Source: SIG672 sp045657105 (GTDB taxonomy: Bacteria > Bacillota > Clostridia > Oscillospirales > CAG-272). From it: DNA of 64,000 nucleotides. Position numbers and translations under genes: made by a program. The stretch spans positions 1 through 64,000 of the forward strand of contig JAZOSN010000032.1 of NCBI GenBank assembly GCA_045657105.1, given 5' to 3'. Shown piece after piece: positions 17,140-26,116 of the stretch; position 1 is the stretch's first letter; the number at the start of each line of letters is the position of its first letter. A model generated the notes under the pieces. It saw only the letters and a list, made by a program, of their open reading frames with translations, was not told the DNA's origin and did no database searches.

Positions 17140-17781
17140 ATGAAAAACTACGAAAACGTGGTCATTTTCGACCATCCGCTTATCAGACACAAGATCGCAA
17201 TTCTTCGCGACGAAAAAACGAGTATGAAGGAATTTCGTGAGCTCGTTGAGGAGATAACTACCCTTATGACCTACGAAAGTCTTAAAGACGACGTTCCGAC
17301 CGTGGAGGTCGAGGTCAAAACCCCGCTCGATATTTGCACTCAGCGTATGGTAAAGGATAACGCCATCGTTATAGTACCGATCCTTCGCGCAGGACTCGGT
17401 ATGGTCAACGGAGTCCACGTTCTTTTCCCGTCGGCAAGAGTAGGGCATATCGGTATGTGCCGTAACGAGGAAACCCTTGAACCCGAAACCTATTACTGCA
17501 AGCTTCCCGACGGCATCGAGGAAAAGCTCGTCGTCGTTGTCGATCCTATGCTTGCAACCGGCGGAAGCGCCTGCGACGCTATCGATCTTCTCAAAAAGCG
17601 CGGCTGTAAGCATATCAAATTTATGTCGATAATTGGCGCGCCCGAAGGTGTTTCGAGAGTTGCGAAGGCTCACCCGGACGTTAAGATATACGTTTCCACT
17701 CTCGACAGATGCCTGAACGAGCACGGATATATTCTCCCCGGTCTTGGAGATGCAGGCGATAGACTTTTCGGAACTAAATAA
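17140..17781 (+). CDS. upp: uracil phosphoribosyltransferase
   Basis: 213 residues, normal for the family. It makes UMP from uracil and PRPP in pyrimidine salvage. Visible: an N-terminal DHPLIRHKIAILRDEKT, PILRAGLGMVNGV, the PRPP-binding loop DPMLATGGSACDAI and the C-terminal uracil-site motif YILPGLGDAGDRLFGTK. A ribosome site GAGGGAAG precedes the ATG. Its own promoter and terminator make it monocistronic. Confidence 0.97.
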   Translation: MKNYENVVIFDHPLIRHKIAILRDEKTSMKEFRELVEEITTLMTYESLKDDVPTVEVEVKTPLDICTQRMVKDNAIVIVPILRAGLGMVNGVHVLFPSARVGHIGMCRNEETLEPETYYCKLPDGIEEKLVVVVDPMLATGGSACDAIDLLKKRGCKHIKFMSIIGAPEGVSRVAKAHPDVKIYVSTLDRCLNEHGYILPGLGDAGDRLFGTK

Positions 17782-17782
17782 A

Positions 17783-17821
17783 TTATAAAGAGGCTTTTCT
17801 TTGAAAAAGCTTCTTTTTGTT
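17783..17821 (+). terminator. upp terminator
   Basis: An imperfect stem AGAGGCTTTTC / AAAAAGCTTCT with loop TTTG is followed by TTTTT. Confidence 0.75.
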
Positions 17822-17849
17822 TAAACATGGATAACGTGTGAATTTTGTG

Positions 17850-17878
17850 TTGACAAGTGTCGATATATGTGGTATAAT
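17850..17878 (+). promoter_or_regulatory. perfect-consensus promoter for the NhaC-type gene
   Basis: TTGACA (17850), 17 bp, TATAAT (17873). Confidence 0.85.
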
Positions 17879-17912
17879 TACTCAAAATTACAGTAAAAGG
17901 AGATTTTTTACT

Positions 17913-19469
17913 ATGGCAGGTACGTTTTGGGCGTTTATGCCTGCGATCGTTGCGATCGTGCTCGCCCTACTTACAAAGCAGGTGTATATTTCGCTTTTCC
18001 TCGGAATATTCACAGGAGCGCTTATGTACGTCGGAGGAAATCCTCTGCGCGCGCTCGGCACACTCTATACGGTTATGAGCGAAAAGGTCGGATCAAATGT
18101 TTCGATTATCGTTTTCCTCGTAGTCCTCGGAATTTTCGTTATTCTTATGCAGAAGTCCGGCGGATCGAGAGCTTACGGCGACTGGGCAGGAAATAAGATA
18201 AAGTCGAAGAGCGGTGCACTTGCGGCAAGCGCAGGGCTCGGCTGCCTCATCTTCGTTGACGACTATTTCAACTGTCTTACAGTCGGCTCGGTTATGCGCC
18301 CCGTTACCGATAAGTTCAGAGTTTCTCATGCAAAGCTCGCGTGGATAATCGACTCTACGGCGGCTCCCGTTTGTATTATCGCTCCCATTTCTTCGTGGGC
18401 GGCGGCAGTTTCGGGACAGCTTGAAGGCGACGGACTTATGGTATTCATCAAGACCATACCCTTCAACGTTTATGCGATACTTACTATAATTATGGTATTC
18501 ACCTTCTGCTATTTCAAGCTCGATTTCGGCAAGATGAAGAGAAACGAGATTATAGCAGAGGAAACGGGCGACCTCAATGCAGGTGAAACCGATCTTCCCA
18601 CCGACGAGGACGCGTCTATCGTTTCCAATCCTCGCGGTAAGGTTCGCCACCTCATCGTTCCGGTAATAATTCTTATCGCTTGCTGTATCGGCGGAATGAT
18701 CTACTCGGGATTCTTCTACGATTGGGATGCAGGTGTTTACGGCACAGCCGTTCAGTCGGCAAATGTAATCGAAGCCTTCTCGAACTGTGATGCAGGATCT
18801 TCTCTTGCAATCGGATCGACGATCGCTCTCCTTCTTGTTTCTATTTACTATTCGATAGAGAAGGTCGTTTCCTTCAAGGAAATAACCGAAAGCTTCACAC
18901 AGGGCTTTAAGGCGATGGTTCCGGCAATACTCATTCTTACCTTCGCATGGTCGATCTCGGGTATTATGGGTGCTAAGGGCGGTTATCTTGACGCTCAGGC
19001 GTTCGTTGAGGCGAATATGGCAAATATTCCTCAGGCACTCGAATCGCTCTTCCCGGCGATCTTCTTCGTCCTCGCGTGTGCGATCGCATTTGCAACCGGT
19101 ACCTCTTGGGGAACCTTCGGCGTTCTCGTTCCGATAGCAGTCACTCTGCTTGGCGGAAGCGGAACTCTCGTATTCCTCACCGTTTCGGCAACTCTTGGCG
19201 GTGCTGTATTCGGCGACCACGTTTCGCCTATCTCGGATACCACTATCCTTGCTTCGACGGGCGGTAACTGTAACCACGTTGACCACGTAAAGACTCAGCT
19301 TCCGTATGCACTGTCTATGGCGGTCATATCGATAATTTCTTACGTAGTAGCAGGCTTCCTTGCACCCACAGGATCGGTCGTTGCAGGTCTTGCTATGTGG
19401 GCAGTAGCACTCGCGCTCTTTGCTACATTCGTTGCAATGATAAAGCTTGGCGGTAAGAAAAGGGCTTAA
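17913..19469 (+). CDS. Na+/H+ antiporter, NhaC family
   Basis: 518 residues and about 12 membrane segments. The motifs VDDYFNCLTVGSVMRPVTDKF, IIAPISSWAAAVSGQ and FATGTSWGTFGVLVPIA, followed by GDHVSPISDTTILAS, are typical of the NhaC superfamily (Na+/H+ or malate/lactate antiport). A polar cytoplasmic loop lies at about residues 215-245. ATG at 17913 was chosen because AAAGGAGA is just upstream and the -10 box is at 17873; the longer frame from 17838 would start upstream of the promoter. Monocistronic. Confidence 0.93.
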   Translation: MAGTFWAFMPAIVAIVLALLTKQVYISLFLGIFTGALMYVGGNPLRALGTLYTVMSEKVGSNVSIIVFLVVLGIFVILMQKSGGSRAYGDWAGNKIKSKSGALAASAGLGCLIFVDDYFNCLTVGSVMRPVTDKFRVSHAKLAWIIDSTAAPVCIIAPISSWAAAVSGQLEGDGLMVFIKTIPFNVYAILTIIMVFTFCYFKLDFGKMKRNEIIAEETGDLNAGETDLPTDEDASIVSNPRGKVRHLIVPVIILIACCIGGMIYSGFFYDWDAGVYGTAVQSANVIEAFSNCDAGSSLAIGSTIALLLVSIYYSIEKVVSFKEITESFTQGFKAMVPAILILTFAWSISGIMGAKGGYLDAQAFVEANMANIPQALESLFPAIFFVLACAIAFATGTSWGTFGVLVPIAVTLLGGSGTLVFLTVSATLGGAVFGDHVSPISDTTILASTGGNCNHVDHVKTQLPYALSMAVISIISYVVAGFLAPTGSVVAGLAMWAVALALFATFVAMIKLGGKKRA

Positions 19470-19483
19470 AGTAAAATAAAAGA

Positions 19484-19516
19484 AAAAGCTTCTCGCGCGG
19501 CGAGAAGCTTTTTTTG
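19484..19516 (+). terminator. intrinsic terminator
   Basis: AAAAGCTTCTCG-CGCG-CGAGAAGCTTTTTTT, 15 bases after the stop. Confidence 0.92.
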
Positions 19517-19534
19517 TAAAATTCTATGTTTCAT

Positions 19535-19563
19535 TTGACTTTTCATTTATTTTGTGTTATACT
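19535..19563 (+). promoter_or_regulatory. promoter for the DMT transporter
   Basis: TTGACT (19535), 17 bp, TATACT (19558). Confidence 0.7.
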
Positions 19564-19604
19564 TGTCGAAGTGTGCCAAAATAGCTTGAAAGGAATGACT
19601 TATC

Positions 19605-20531
19605 ATGGAAAAAAATAAGACAGGAATATTTACAAATCCAATCATCGTAGCGATAATAGCTATATTCTGTTGCGCGCTCTGGGGAAGTGCAACGCCATTT
19701 ATAAAGATAGGATATTCGCTTATGCTCCCTCACGGCGGCGTACCCTCTACGATGCTTTTTGCGGGTATAAGATTTACCCTTGCGGGTATTATAACCGTTA
19801 TAATATTCAGTATCGCGAGAAGAAAATTTCTTTTCCCTAAAAAAGAAAATTTCGGCAAGGTTGCGACAGTAAGCCTTTTTCAGACCGTAATTCAGTATGT
19901 TTTCTTTTACGTGGGACTCTCAAACACCTCGGGTGTAAAGGGAACGATAGCAAGCGGATCGAGCGCGTTTTTCGCACTTTTGATCGCTGCTCTCATCTTC
20001 AGACAGGAAAAGCTTAGCGTTAAAAAGATAATTGCCTGCATTCTCGGATTCGCGGGAATAGTTGTGGTAAATATAAGCGGACTCGATCTTACGATGAATT
20101 TCACGGGCGACTGCTTCGTGCTCTTTTCCGCGATGAGCGCGGCATTTTCTTCCGTACTTATTAAGCGCTTTTCAAAAAGCGAGGATCCCGTTACCATAAG
20201 CGGTTACCAGTTCATTGTCGGCGGAATCGTTATGATAATAATCGGTCTTGCCTTTGGCGGAAGGGTTACGCTTGGCGGAACTGACGCGCTTTTAGTGCTC
20301 CTCTATCTCGCGCTTCTTTCTGCACTTGCATATTCGCTCTGGGGCATACTTCTCAAATATAATTCGGTATCCAAGGTTACTATATATAACTTTATGACTC
20401 CCGTTTTCGGAGTTCTGCTCTCGAAGGCGCTTCTCAGTGAGCAGAGTAACGTAGATCCTATAAATCTCGTTGTAACGCTTCTGCTTATTTGCGGCGGAAT
20501 TATTATGCTTAACTATAAAAAGGAATCCTGA
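19605..20531 (+). CDS. EamA/DMT-family transporter
   Basis: 308 residues with ten predicted membrane helices in two EamA repeats: FCCALWGSATPFIKIGYSLM and IRFTLAGIITVIIF in the first, VLFSAMSAAFSSVLIKRFSK and SALAYSLWGILLKYNSVSK in the second. Members export amino acids, nucleotides or other metabolites by the proton gradient. The substrate cannot be predicted. It stands alone with its own promoter and terminator. Confidence 0.9.
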   Translation: MEKNKTGIFTNPIIVAIIAIFCCALWGSATPFIKIGYSLMLPHGGVPSTMLFAGIRFTLAGIITVIIFSIARRKFLFPKKENFGKVATVSLFQTVIQYVFFYVGLSNTSGVKGTIASGSSAFFALLIAALIFRQEKLSVKKIIACILGFAGIVVVNISGLDLTMNFTGDCFVLFSAMSAAFSSVLIKRFSKSEDPVTISGYQFIVGGIVMIIIGLAFGGRVTLGGTDALLVLLYLALLSALAYSLWGILLKYNSVSKVTIYNFMTPVFGVLLSKALLSEQSNVDPINLVVTLLLICGGIIMLNYKKES

Positions 20532-20566
20532 GTCTGATAGTAAAGTAATTTGCAAAACAATAAATA

Positions 20567-20594
20567 AAACTCCCGAAAACGGGAGTTTTGTTGT
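20567..20594 (+). terminator. intrinsic terminator
   Basis: AAAACTCCCG-AAAA-CGGGAGTTTTGTTG. Confidence 0.88.
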
Positions 20595-20599
20595 TTACA

Positions 20600-20628
20600 T
20601 TGACAAATATATTATCGTGTGATATAAT
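20600..20628 (+). promoter_or_regulatory. perfect-consensus promoter for the small lipoprotein
   Basis: TTGACA (20600), 17 bp, TATAAT (20623). Confidence 0.8.
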
Positions 20629-20693
20629 TCTCTCATAATATAATATTTTATATAATATTTTTTGCTTGAAATTATGTTTTGTTGGGTGTGGTT

Positions 20694-21320
20694 ATGAAGA
20701 AAATTTTATTATTTATACTTGTTTTATTTATGATTGTTATTTCGGTTGCATGTGATAGTGAATACGATGATAGATCAGGGGGTGATAGCGGATCTTCTGA
20801 CATTGATTTCGGAGATGTCTTTGGAAATATGAACGCCACAAGTAAATTTGAAACCTTGCCGATAGATATGTATATGATCGATTACGATTTCGACCTTCTT
20901 TGTAAAAAATCAGATGATTATTTTATAGAGATGGACTCTTTGCCGATTCAGGGCGACTTGGCTCCCGTGAACGTTAAAACTACGCAACAAATATATCTTT
21001 CGAGTTCGAGATATTCCTCACGTACGGAATATTACATAGTAGACGATGGTAAGGTCGCAGGATATTTATATACGATTTCGAATTCAAATACAATGAAAAA
21101 CTATTTTCCAAGCGATTTGTGTTATGATATAGAGCCCAAAACGTGTATTTCTGATTCTGGCAATTTTACTTATTGTTGTTGGAAAACCAAAGATTCATAC
21201 CTTATTCTCGTTACACCAACTGACTTGGTGGATATAATGGAATATTACGATTGTCATACATCTGTTTATATTTTACTTAAAGATTTCAAACAATTTGATT
21301 TTTACGATCAAGTTCAGTGA
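20694..21320 (+). CDS. putative lipoprotein of unknown function
   Basis: 208 residues. MKKILLFILVLFMIVISVAC is a lipoprotein signal with Cys20 as the lipid anchor, followed by a Ser/Gly/Asp-rich linker (about residues 21-45) and a soluble domain rich in Tyr and Ser. I recognise no family. The ATG at 20694 was preferred to a TTG five codons earlier because it opens directly into the signal peptide. The gene is more AT-rich than its neighbours, which might mean later acquisition. Confidence 0.7.
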   Translation: MKKILLFILVLFMIVISVACDSEYDDRSGGDSGSSDIDFGDVFGNMNATSKFETLPIDMYMIDYDFDLLCKKSDDYFIEMDSLPIQGDLAPVNVKTTQQIYLSSSRYSSRTEYYIVDDGKVAGYLYTISNSNTMKNYFPSDLCYDIEPKTCISDSGNFTYCCWKTKDSYLILVTPTDLVDIMEYYDCHTSVYILLKDFKQFDFYDQVQ

Positions 21321-21339
21321 ATATTATAAGTGATGATTC

Positions 21340-21378
21340 AAAAGCACCCGAAAATTTGATTTCGGATGCTTTTTTTCT
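21340..21378 (+). terminator. intrinsic terminator
   Basis: AAAGCACCCGAAA / TTTCGGATGCTTT with one bulged pair is followed by a long T-run. Confidence 0.85.
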
Positions 21379-21406
21379 TGACATAAACCTTCCTTTATGG
21401 TAAACT
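21378..21406 (+). promoter_or_regulatory. promoter of the methionine gamma-lyase-family gene
   Basis: TTGACA (21378), 17 bp, TAAACT (21401). The -35 box begins in the tail of the preceding terminator. Confidence 0.7.
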
Positions 21407-21440
21407 CTATATCGTAATAAAAACAAAAGGAAACGTAAAA

Positions 21441-22715
21441 ATGGAATTTAACAGTATTATAAGAGATATAGTCGCCGAGGCAGAGGAAAAGCTCGCCGAA
21501 AAATTCGCCGAGTTTGATAGAATTTCCTTTGAGAACACCTCGCGCGTGCTCGATGCTTTCCGCCGTCACAGAGTAAGTGACGCCATGTTTGCAGGTACAA
21601 CGGGATACGGCTATGACGATAAGGGAAGAGATACCCTCGATCTTATATATGCCGACGTTTTCGGCGCCGAGGCGGCACTCGTTCGTCATAATATAGTCAA
21701 CGGAACGCAGACTATCGCTATCGGTCTTTACGGACTTCTCCGTCCGGGTGACGTTATGCTTTCTGTCACGGGCAAGCCGTACGATACGCTCGAAAAGGTC
21801 ATCGGAATAAATCCCGACGGAAGTATGAATAAAACGGGTGACGGTTCGCTCGCCGATTTCGGAGTAGAGTACGATCAGGTAGAGCTCCTTGACGACGGAT
21901 CGATAGATTTTGACGGTATAAAGGAAAAGCTCGAAAAGTACGGAAAGAGAGTGAAGGTCGTTTTTATACAGCGCTCGAAGGGATATATGACAAGACCTAC
22001 ACTTTCGGTCTTAACTATCGGAGAAATCGTGAAATTTACAAAGGCTATTTCGGACGCTTACGTGGTCGTTGATAACTGCTACGGAGAGTTCTGCGAGAAT
22101 ATCGAGCCCACCGCGGTCGGCGCCGATATGATCCTCGGCTCGCTTATAAAGAACGCAGGCGGCGGAACCGCACTCTCGGGTGGATATATTGCAGGCACGA
22201 AAAGAGCGGTTGAGCTTGCCTCGTACAGACAGACAACCGTCGGTACGGGAAGTGAGGTCGGAGCATCTCTGGGACAGAACAGAGATATGTTCAGAGGATT
22301 TTTCCTCGCTCCGCATACCGTTGCACAGGCACTCAAAACGGCATCTCTTGCGGCGTATGTGTTCGACAGACTCGGCTTTGTAACCGAGCCCTCCTGGAAT
22401 GATAACAGATACGATATAATTCAGAGAATACAGTGCGCGAGCCCTGAGGCTCTCTGCGCATTTTGCCGCGGTATCCAGTTCGCATCTCCGGTAGATTCCT
22501 TTGCCGCTCCCGAGCCTTGGGATATGCCCGGATATACCGATCCTGTCATAATGGCGGCAGGTGCTTTCGTGCAGGGATCTTCGATCGAGCTCTCGGCAGA
22601 CGGTCCTATGAGAGAGCCCTTTACCGCGTATCTGCAAGGCGGTCTGACCTATGAGTCGGGCAAGATCGGAGTAATGTCGGCGGCGAGCGAGATTTTAAGA
22701 CTTAAAAATAATTAA
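21441..22715 (+). CDS. methionine gamma-lyase family protein (YnbB-like, PLP-dependent)
   Basis: 424 residues. It belongs to the family once called aluminium-resistance protein, a Cys/Met-metabolism PLP enzyme branch. The PLP lysine lies in LGSLIKNAGGGTALSGGY; other signatures are TGYGYDDKGRDTLDLIYADVFGAEAALVR (read as two parts), VVVDNCYGEFCE and YRQTTVGTGSEVGAS. Members probably cleave sulfur amino acids, but the physiological substrate is not settled. An AAAGGAAA site precedes the ATG. The stop overlaps the stop of the convergent amidase gene. Confidence 0.93.
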   Translation: MEFNSIIRDIVAEAEEKLAEKFAEFDRISFENTSRVLDAFRRHRVSDAMFAGTTGYGYDDKGRDTLDLIYADVFGAEAALVRHNIVNGTQTIAIGLYGLLRPGDVMLSVTGKPYDTLEKVIGINPDGSMNKTGDGSLADFGVEYDQVELLDDGSIDFDGIKEKLEKYGKRVKVVFIQRSKGYMTRPTLSVLTIGEIVKFTKAISDAYVVVDNCYGEFCENIEPTAVGADMILGSLIKNAGGGTALSGGYIAGTKRAVELASYRQTTVGTGSEVGASLGQNRDMFRGFFLAPHTVAQALKTASLAAYVFDRLGFVTEPSWNDNRYDIIQRIQCASPEALCAFCRGIQFASPVDSFAAPEPWDMPGYTDPVIMAAGAFVQGSSIELSADGPMREPFTAYLQGGLTYESGKIGVMSAASEILRLKNN

Positions 22716-23278
22716 GCAAGACCGAAATATTCGAGAACTGCGGTATAAATTCCCTCTGCAAATAAGTTGGGGTGTTTATCCATAAGCTCTGCATCGCTCG
22801 GATTTGTGATAAATCCAAGCTCGACGAGAGTTGCGGGCATAGTCGTTTTTCTCAGAACGTAAAGGGAAGGGCGAACGAAAACTCCGCGGTTGGGTATTCC
22901 GGTTTGCTCGGATATGTTTTCGACTATCCGCTCTGCAAGCGCGTATGCAGGAGTCGTCGTACTGTAAACGAAGGCTTCGGTGCCGGTTGCGGCGCTTATC
23001 GTGGACGCGTTGGCATGGATACTTATAAAATAGTCTGCGCCCCAGTTGTTCGCTTCGGAGGCGCGTATGGCAAGGCTTTCCGAGTTCGAATTTCCAAGGC
23101 TCGTTTCGGGTGTCGGACGCGAGAGCTTCACGTCAAAATTCTGATTTGCATTTAAAAGCTCGGCAAGCAGAATTCCTACCTCGTAGGTGATGTTCTGCTC
23201 GTAAAGTCCGTTTCCCTCTGCGCCCGCATTCGGATTTCTGGGGTTGTGCCCCTGGTCTATGAAGATCTTTATTGCCAT
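22712..23278 (-). CDS. N-acetylmuramoyl-L-alanine amidase (Amidase_3)
   Basis: 188 residues, a single zinc amidase domain. Zinc ligands and catalytic residues are visible: IDQGHNP (His), YEQNITYEVG (Glu), ADYFISIHANAS (His) and the terminal ATLVELGFITNPSDAELM with the catalytic Glu. It cleaves the MurNAc-L-Ala bond of peptidoglycan. No signal peptide or wall-binding domain is visible, which is unusual for a wall enzyme; in sporulating Clostridia such short forms may be sporulation or germination amidases. The start at 23278 is set by AAAGGAGAAAATATT upstream. Confidence 0.9.
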   Translation of the reverse strand: MAIKIFIDQGHNPRNPNAGAEGNGLYEQNITYEVGILLAELLNANQNFDVKLSRPTPETSLGNSNSESLAIRASEANNWGADYFISIHANASTISAATGTEAFVYSTTTPAYALAERIVENISEQTGIPNRGVFVRPSLYVLRKTTMPATLVELGFITNPSDAELMDKHPNLFAEGIYTAVLEYFGLA

Positions 23279-23368
23279 AATATTTTCTCCTTTTTGATGT
23301 ATTTGTCTTGTATATAATATGCAAGGCAACTGATTTAGTTAAATTTCAAAAACGAAGGACCTTATCAA

Positions 23369-24109
23369 ATGAAATTTGAAAATATCCGCCGACTGCTCAG
23401 CTTTGCGCGCAGGGCGGTCGATGATTACAATATGATAGAAGAGGGCGACAGGATCGCCGTCGGTGTTTCGGGCGGAAAGGATTCGCTCGCACTGCTCGCC
23501 GTTATGCGCGATCTTTCGATCTTTTATCCGAAGAAATTTGAGGTCTGCGCTATAACGCTCGATATGGGATTTACGGGCGGAAATTTTGACGCGCTCGAAG
23601 AGTTTTACAAAGAGCTCGGAGTAGAATACAAAATAGTAAAAACTCAGCTTGCAGAGATTATTTTCGACGTCCGTAAGGAATCAAATCCCTGCTCGCTATG
23701 CGCCCGTATGCGTCGCGGTATCCTTCACGATACTGCCAAGGAGATGGGTTGTAATAAGATTGCGCTCGGTCATCATTTTGACGATGTGGTCGATACTTTT
23801 ATTATGAATCTTTTCAACGAGGGCAGACTCGGCACCTTTTCTCCGGTCACTTTTCTTGACAGAAAACAAATAACCATGATAAGACCGCTGGTGCTCGCTC
23901 CGGAAAAGGATATAAAATATTTTGCGAGAAAAAACGAACTGCCCGTGAGCGAAAGTCTTTGTCCTGAGGATAAGCATACCGATAGGGAAAAGTATAAAAT
24001 CATGCTCGCCGAGATGGAAAAGACAAACGACGGACTGCGCCACCGCATATTCGGGGCTATAAAAAAGGCGGGACTTGACGGATATTCGACCGAAGACAAG
24101 GAAAATTGA
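23369..24109 (+). CDS. TtcA-like tRNA thiolation PP-loop ATPase
   Basis: 246 residues. The PP-loop VGVSGGKDSLAL activates tRNA by adenylation, and CSLCARMRRG with GHHFDDVVDTFIMNLF are hallmarks of the TtcA/TtuA family, in which the CxxC cysteines help bind an Fe-S cluster. Known role of TtcA: s2C32 in tRNA. In Firmicutes paralogues may thiolate other positions, so the exact nucleotide is uncertain. It is divergent from the amidase gene. Confidence 0.88.
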   Translation: MKFENIRRLLSFARRAVDDYNMIEEGDRIAVGVSGGKDSLALLAVMRDLSIFYPKKFEVCAITLDMGFTGGNFDALEEFYKELGVEYKIVKTQLAEIIFDVRKESNPCSLCARMRRGILHDTAKEMGCNKIALGHHFDDVVDTFIMNLFNEGRLGTFSPVTFLDRKQITMIRPLVLAPEKDIKYFARKNELPVSESLCPEDKHTDREKYKIMLAEMEKTNDGLRHRIFGAIKKAGLDGYSTEDKEN

Positions 24110-24138
24110 ATAAAAATAAATAATTTGGCAAAAATCTA

Positions 24139-24167
24139 TTGACATTTTGTTCACTTTTTGTTATAAT
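24139..24167 (+). promoter_or_regulatory. perfect-consensus promoter
   Basis: TTGACA (24139), 17 bp, TATAAT (24162), 38 bases upstream of a TTG-started small gene. Confidence 0.85.
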
Positions 24168-24204
24168 TTAAACGTAGAATAAAACGTCAGGAGGGAAGCC
24201 GGAT

Positions 24205-24423
24205 TTGAAGATCATTAAGAGTAAAAAGCTTTGGGTGTCGCTGCTCGTGTTCGGAAGCGTATTTGCCGTTGCCGCGGTAGCGGTGTTCGTAATGAGCCTT
24301 TTCGGAATAAGAGTTTTTGCAACTGCAAGTGCAGAGCTGTTTTTGTGGGATCTTCTTTTCCTCGTGTCGGCACTCGTGCTCTCCTCTGTAATAATCATCG
24401 TTTCGATACATTTGAAGCCATAA
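24205..24423 (+). CDS. small two-helix membrane protein
   Basis: 72 residues with a short basic N-terminus (KIIKSKK) and two hydrophobic helices, about 10-33 and 44-67. The start is TTG at 24205; a full AGGAGGG ribosome site 9 bases upstream, a consensus promoter and a terminator right after the gene all support it as real. No family recognised. It sits just before the VTC/DUF4956 pair but is separated from it by the terminator. Confidence 0.7.
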   Translation: MKIIKSKKLWVSLLVFGSVFAVAAVAVFVMSLFGIRVFATASAELFLWDLLFLVSALVLSSVIIIVSIHLKP

Positions 24424-24430
24424 AATATCG

Positions 24431-24468
24431 CCGTGCGGAAGGTAAAACGCTTGCCGCACGGTCGTTTT
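24431..24468 (+). terminator. hairpin terminator
   Basis: CCGTGCGG (24431) pairs with CCGCACGG (24454) and is followed by a short TCGTTTTG tail. Confidence 0.7.
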
Positions 24469-24584
24469 GTGTAAATTTTCGATCCGAAACGCGTTGTTTG
24501 TAAGAAAATTCATTATGTGTTAACTGTAAGTTCACATAGGTAAAGTACACTAAATATATGCTAAATACGAGAGCGGAGTAGAAT

Positions 24585-25346
24585 ATGGCTATATCGGTAT
24601 TTAAAAGATATGAGAAAAAGTTTATACTAAACGCCGAGCAGTACAGAGAAACCGTGGCGTTCGTTCAACAGTATATGAACTTCGATAAATACTGTGTTGG
24701 CGAAAAGGATTATTCTCTGCTTAATCTCTATTTCGATACTCCCGATAATCTTCTTATCACCCGCTCAACAAGTAAGCCTACGTATAAGGAAAAGCTTCGT
24801 CTGAGAGCTTATTTCCCACCACAAACACATGACGATAAGGTCTTTTTCGAGATAAAAAAGAAATATAAAGGAATAGTTACGAAAAGACGCGCGGTAATGA
24901 GATACGGCGAGGCGCTTGAACTTATTGACACCGGAAAAGCTCCGAAGCTTAAAAAAGAGAGCTACATAGATACTCAGGTAGCAAAAGAGATAGAATATAT
25001 GTTCAAAAGATACCCCGGACTCGCTCCTGCGGTATATATCGCCTACGACAGAGTTGCGATGTTTGCAAAGGATAATCCGGAGTTCAGACTCACCTTTGAC
25101 AGAAATATCCGCACGAGAAGGGAAAACGTCAGCTTCGACTACGGCGACTACGGAACTCAGCTCCTTCCCGATGGCTATAATCTTATGGAAATAAAGATCT
25201 CGGACGCCGTTCCGCTCTGGCTCACGTCCTATCTTTCGGAAAAAGGTCTTTATATGACAGGATTTTCAAAATACGGGAAAGAATACGAAAAAATGATCAC
25301 CGGAATAGATCCGGCAGAGGTCCTTCTTGCTTCTGATGATCTTTGA
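24585..25346 (+). CDS. VTC-domain protein (polyphosphate polymerase-like)
   Basis: 253 residues spanning the whole VTC tunnel domain. The lysine and arginine pairs that line the polyphosphate tunnel are visible: FKRYEKKFIL, YKEKLRLRAYF, FEIKKKYKGIVTKRRAVM and LTFDRNIRTRRENV, with EIK near the end. In yeast Vtc4 this domain makes polyphosphate from ATP; bacterial members occur next to DUF4956 and CotH genes and their role is not settled. Here it is followed 24 bases later by a DUF4956 gene. Confidence 0.9.
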   Translation: MAISVFKRYEKKFILNAEQYRETVAFVQQYMNFDKYCVGEKDYSLLNLYFDTPDNLLITRSTSKPTYKEKLRLRAYFPPQTHDDKVFFEIKKKYKGIVTKRRAVMRYGEALELIDTGKAPKLKKESYIDTQVAKEIEYMFKRYPGLAPAVYIAYDRVAMFAKDNPEFRLTFDRNIRTRRENVSFDYGDYGTQLLPDGYNLMEIKISDAVPLWLTSYLSEKGLYMTGFSKYGKEYEKMITGIDPAEVLLASDDL

Positions 25347-25370
25347 TCTCTTTGAGAAAGGAAAAAATAA

Positions 25371-26069
25371 ATGGATAAAATACTTAATTTCGTGATACCG
25401 AGTATTCTCGGAAATCAGTTTACCGTAAGAGCAATACTTTCCGTGCTCGGCTCAGCACTCGTTTTCGGAGTGATACTGTCGCTTGTTTACATATTCTCTT
25501 CGGGAAAGGACCGTTATTCGAGAGGACTTTCGATAACTCTCGTGCTCCTTCCGGTTATTATAGGAACGGTAATTATGCTCGTTTCCGATAGCTTTGCAAG
25601 AGCGTTCGGACTTGCGGGTGCATTCTCGATAATCCGTTTCAGAAGCACACAGGGCAACCCCAAGGATCTCGCGTATATCTTCGCAGGTCTTGCAGTCGGT
25701 CTTGCCTGCGGAATGGGATATATCCTTGCAGGCGCGATAATTACCGCATTTATCTGCATAATACTTATCGTGCTCAGCTTTATCGGATACGGAACGCCTA
25801 AGACTCCCCCGATGCTTCTCAAAATAACCGTTCCCGAAAGCCTTAACTACGTTGGCATTTTTGACGAGTGCCTTGGAAAATACACAAAGAGCTGGAAGCT
25901 CGTAAGAGTCAAGAGCAATAATTTCGGAACGATGTTCGATCTTTCGTATGACGTGCGCCTTAAAAGCGGCATAAACGAAAAGGAGTTCATTGACGAGCTC
26001 CGTTGCATAAACGGAAATCTCAATATTATGCTCCAAAACAACGCGGCAGATCCCGATATTCTTGTCTGA
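25371..26069 (+). CDS. DUF4956 membrane protein, partner of the VTC protein
   Basis: 232 residues. Four to five membrane helices in the first 145 residues contain the family signature FGLAGAFSIIRFRSTQGNPK and AYIFAGLAVGLACGMGY. A soluble alpha/beta tail (residues 150-232) follows. The tight spacing after the VTC gene and the common genomic pairing suggest a complex in which this protein guides or exports the VTC product (inference). Confidence 0.9.
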   Translation: MDKILNFVIPSILGNQFTVRAILSVLGSALVFGVILSLVYIFSSGKDRYSRGLSITLVLLPVIIGTVIMLVSDSFARAFGLAGAFSIIRFRSTQGNPKDLAYIFAGLAVGLACGMGYILAGAIITAFICIILIVLSFIGYGTPKTPPMLLKITVPESLNYVGIFDECLGKYTKSWKLVRVKSNNFGTMFDLSYDVRLKSGINEKEFIDELRCINGNLNIMLQNNAADPDILV

Positions 26070-26073
26070 TAAT

Positions 26074-26100
26074 AAACGGTCCTTTCAAAGGACCGTTTTT
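26074..26100 (+). terminator. intrinsic terminator
   Basis: AAACGGTCCTTT-CA-AAGGACCGTTTTT, 4 bases after the DUF4956 stop. Confidence 0.92.
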
Positions 26101-26116
26101 CATTTGCCTTAAAGCA

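Noticed and set aside
17838..17912. N-terminal extension of the NhaC-type protein
   Set aside because: The extension begins upstream of the -35/-10 promoter boxes; the ribosome site and signal-free membrane start are at 17913.
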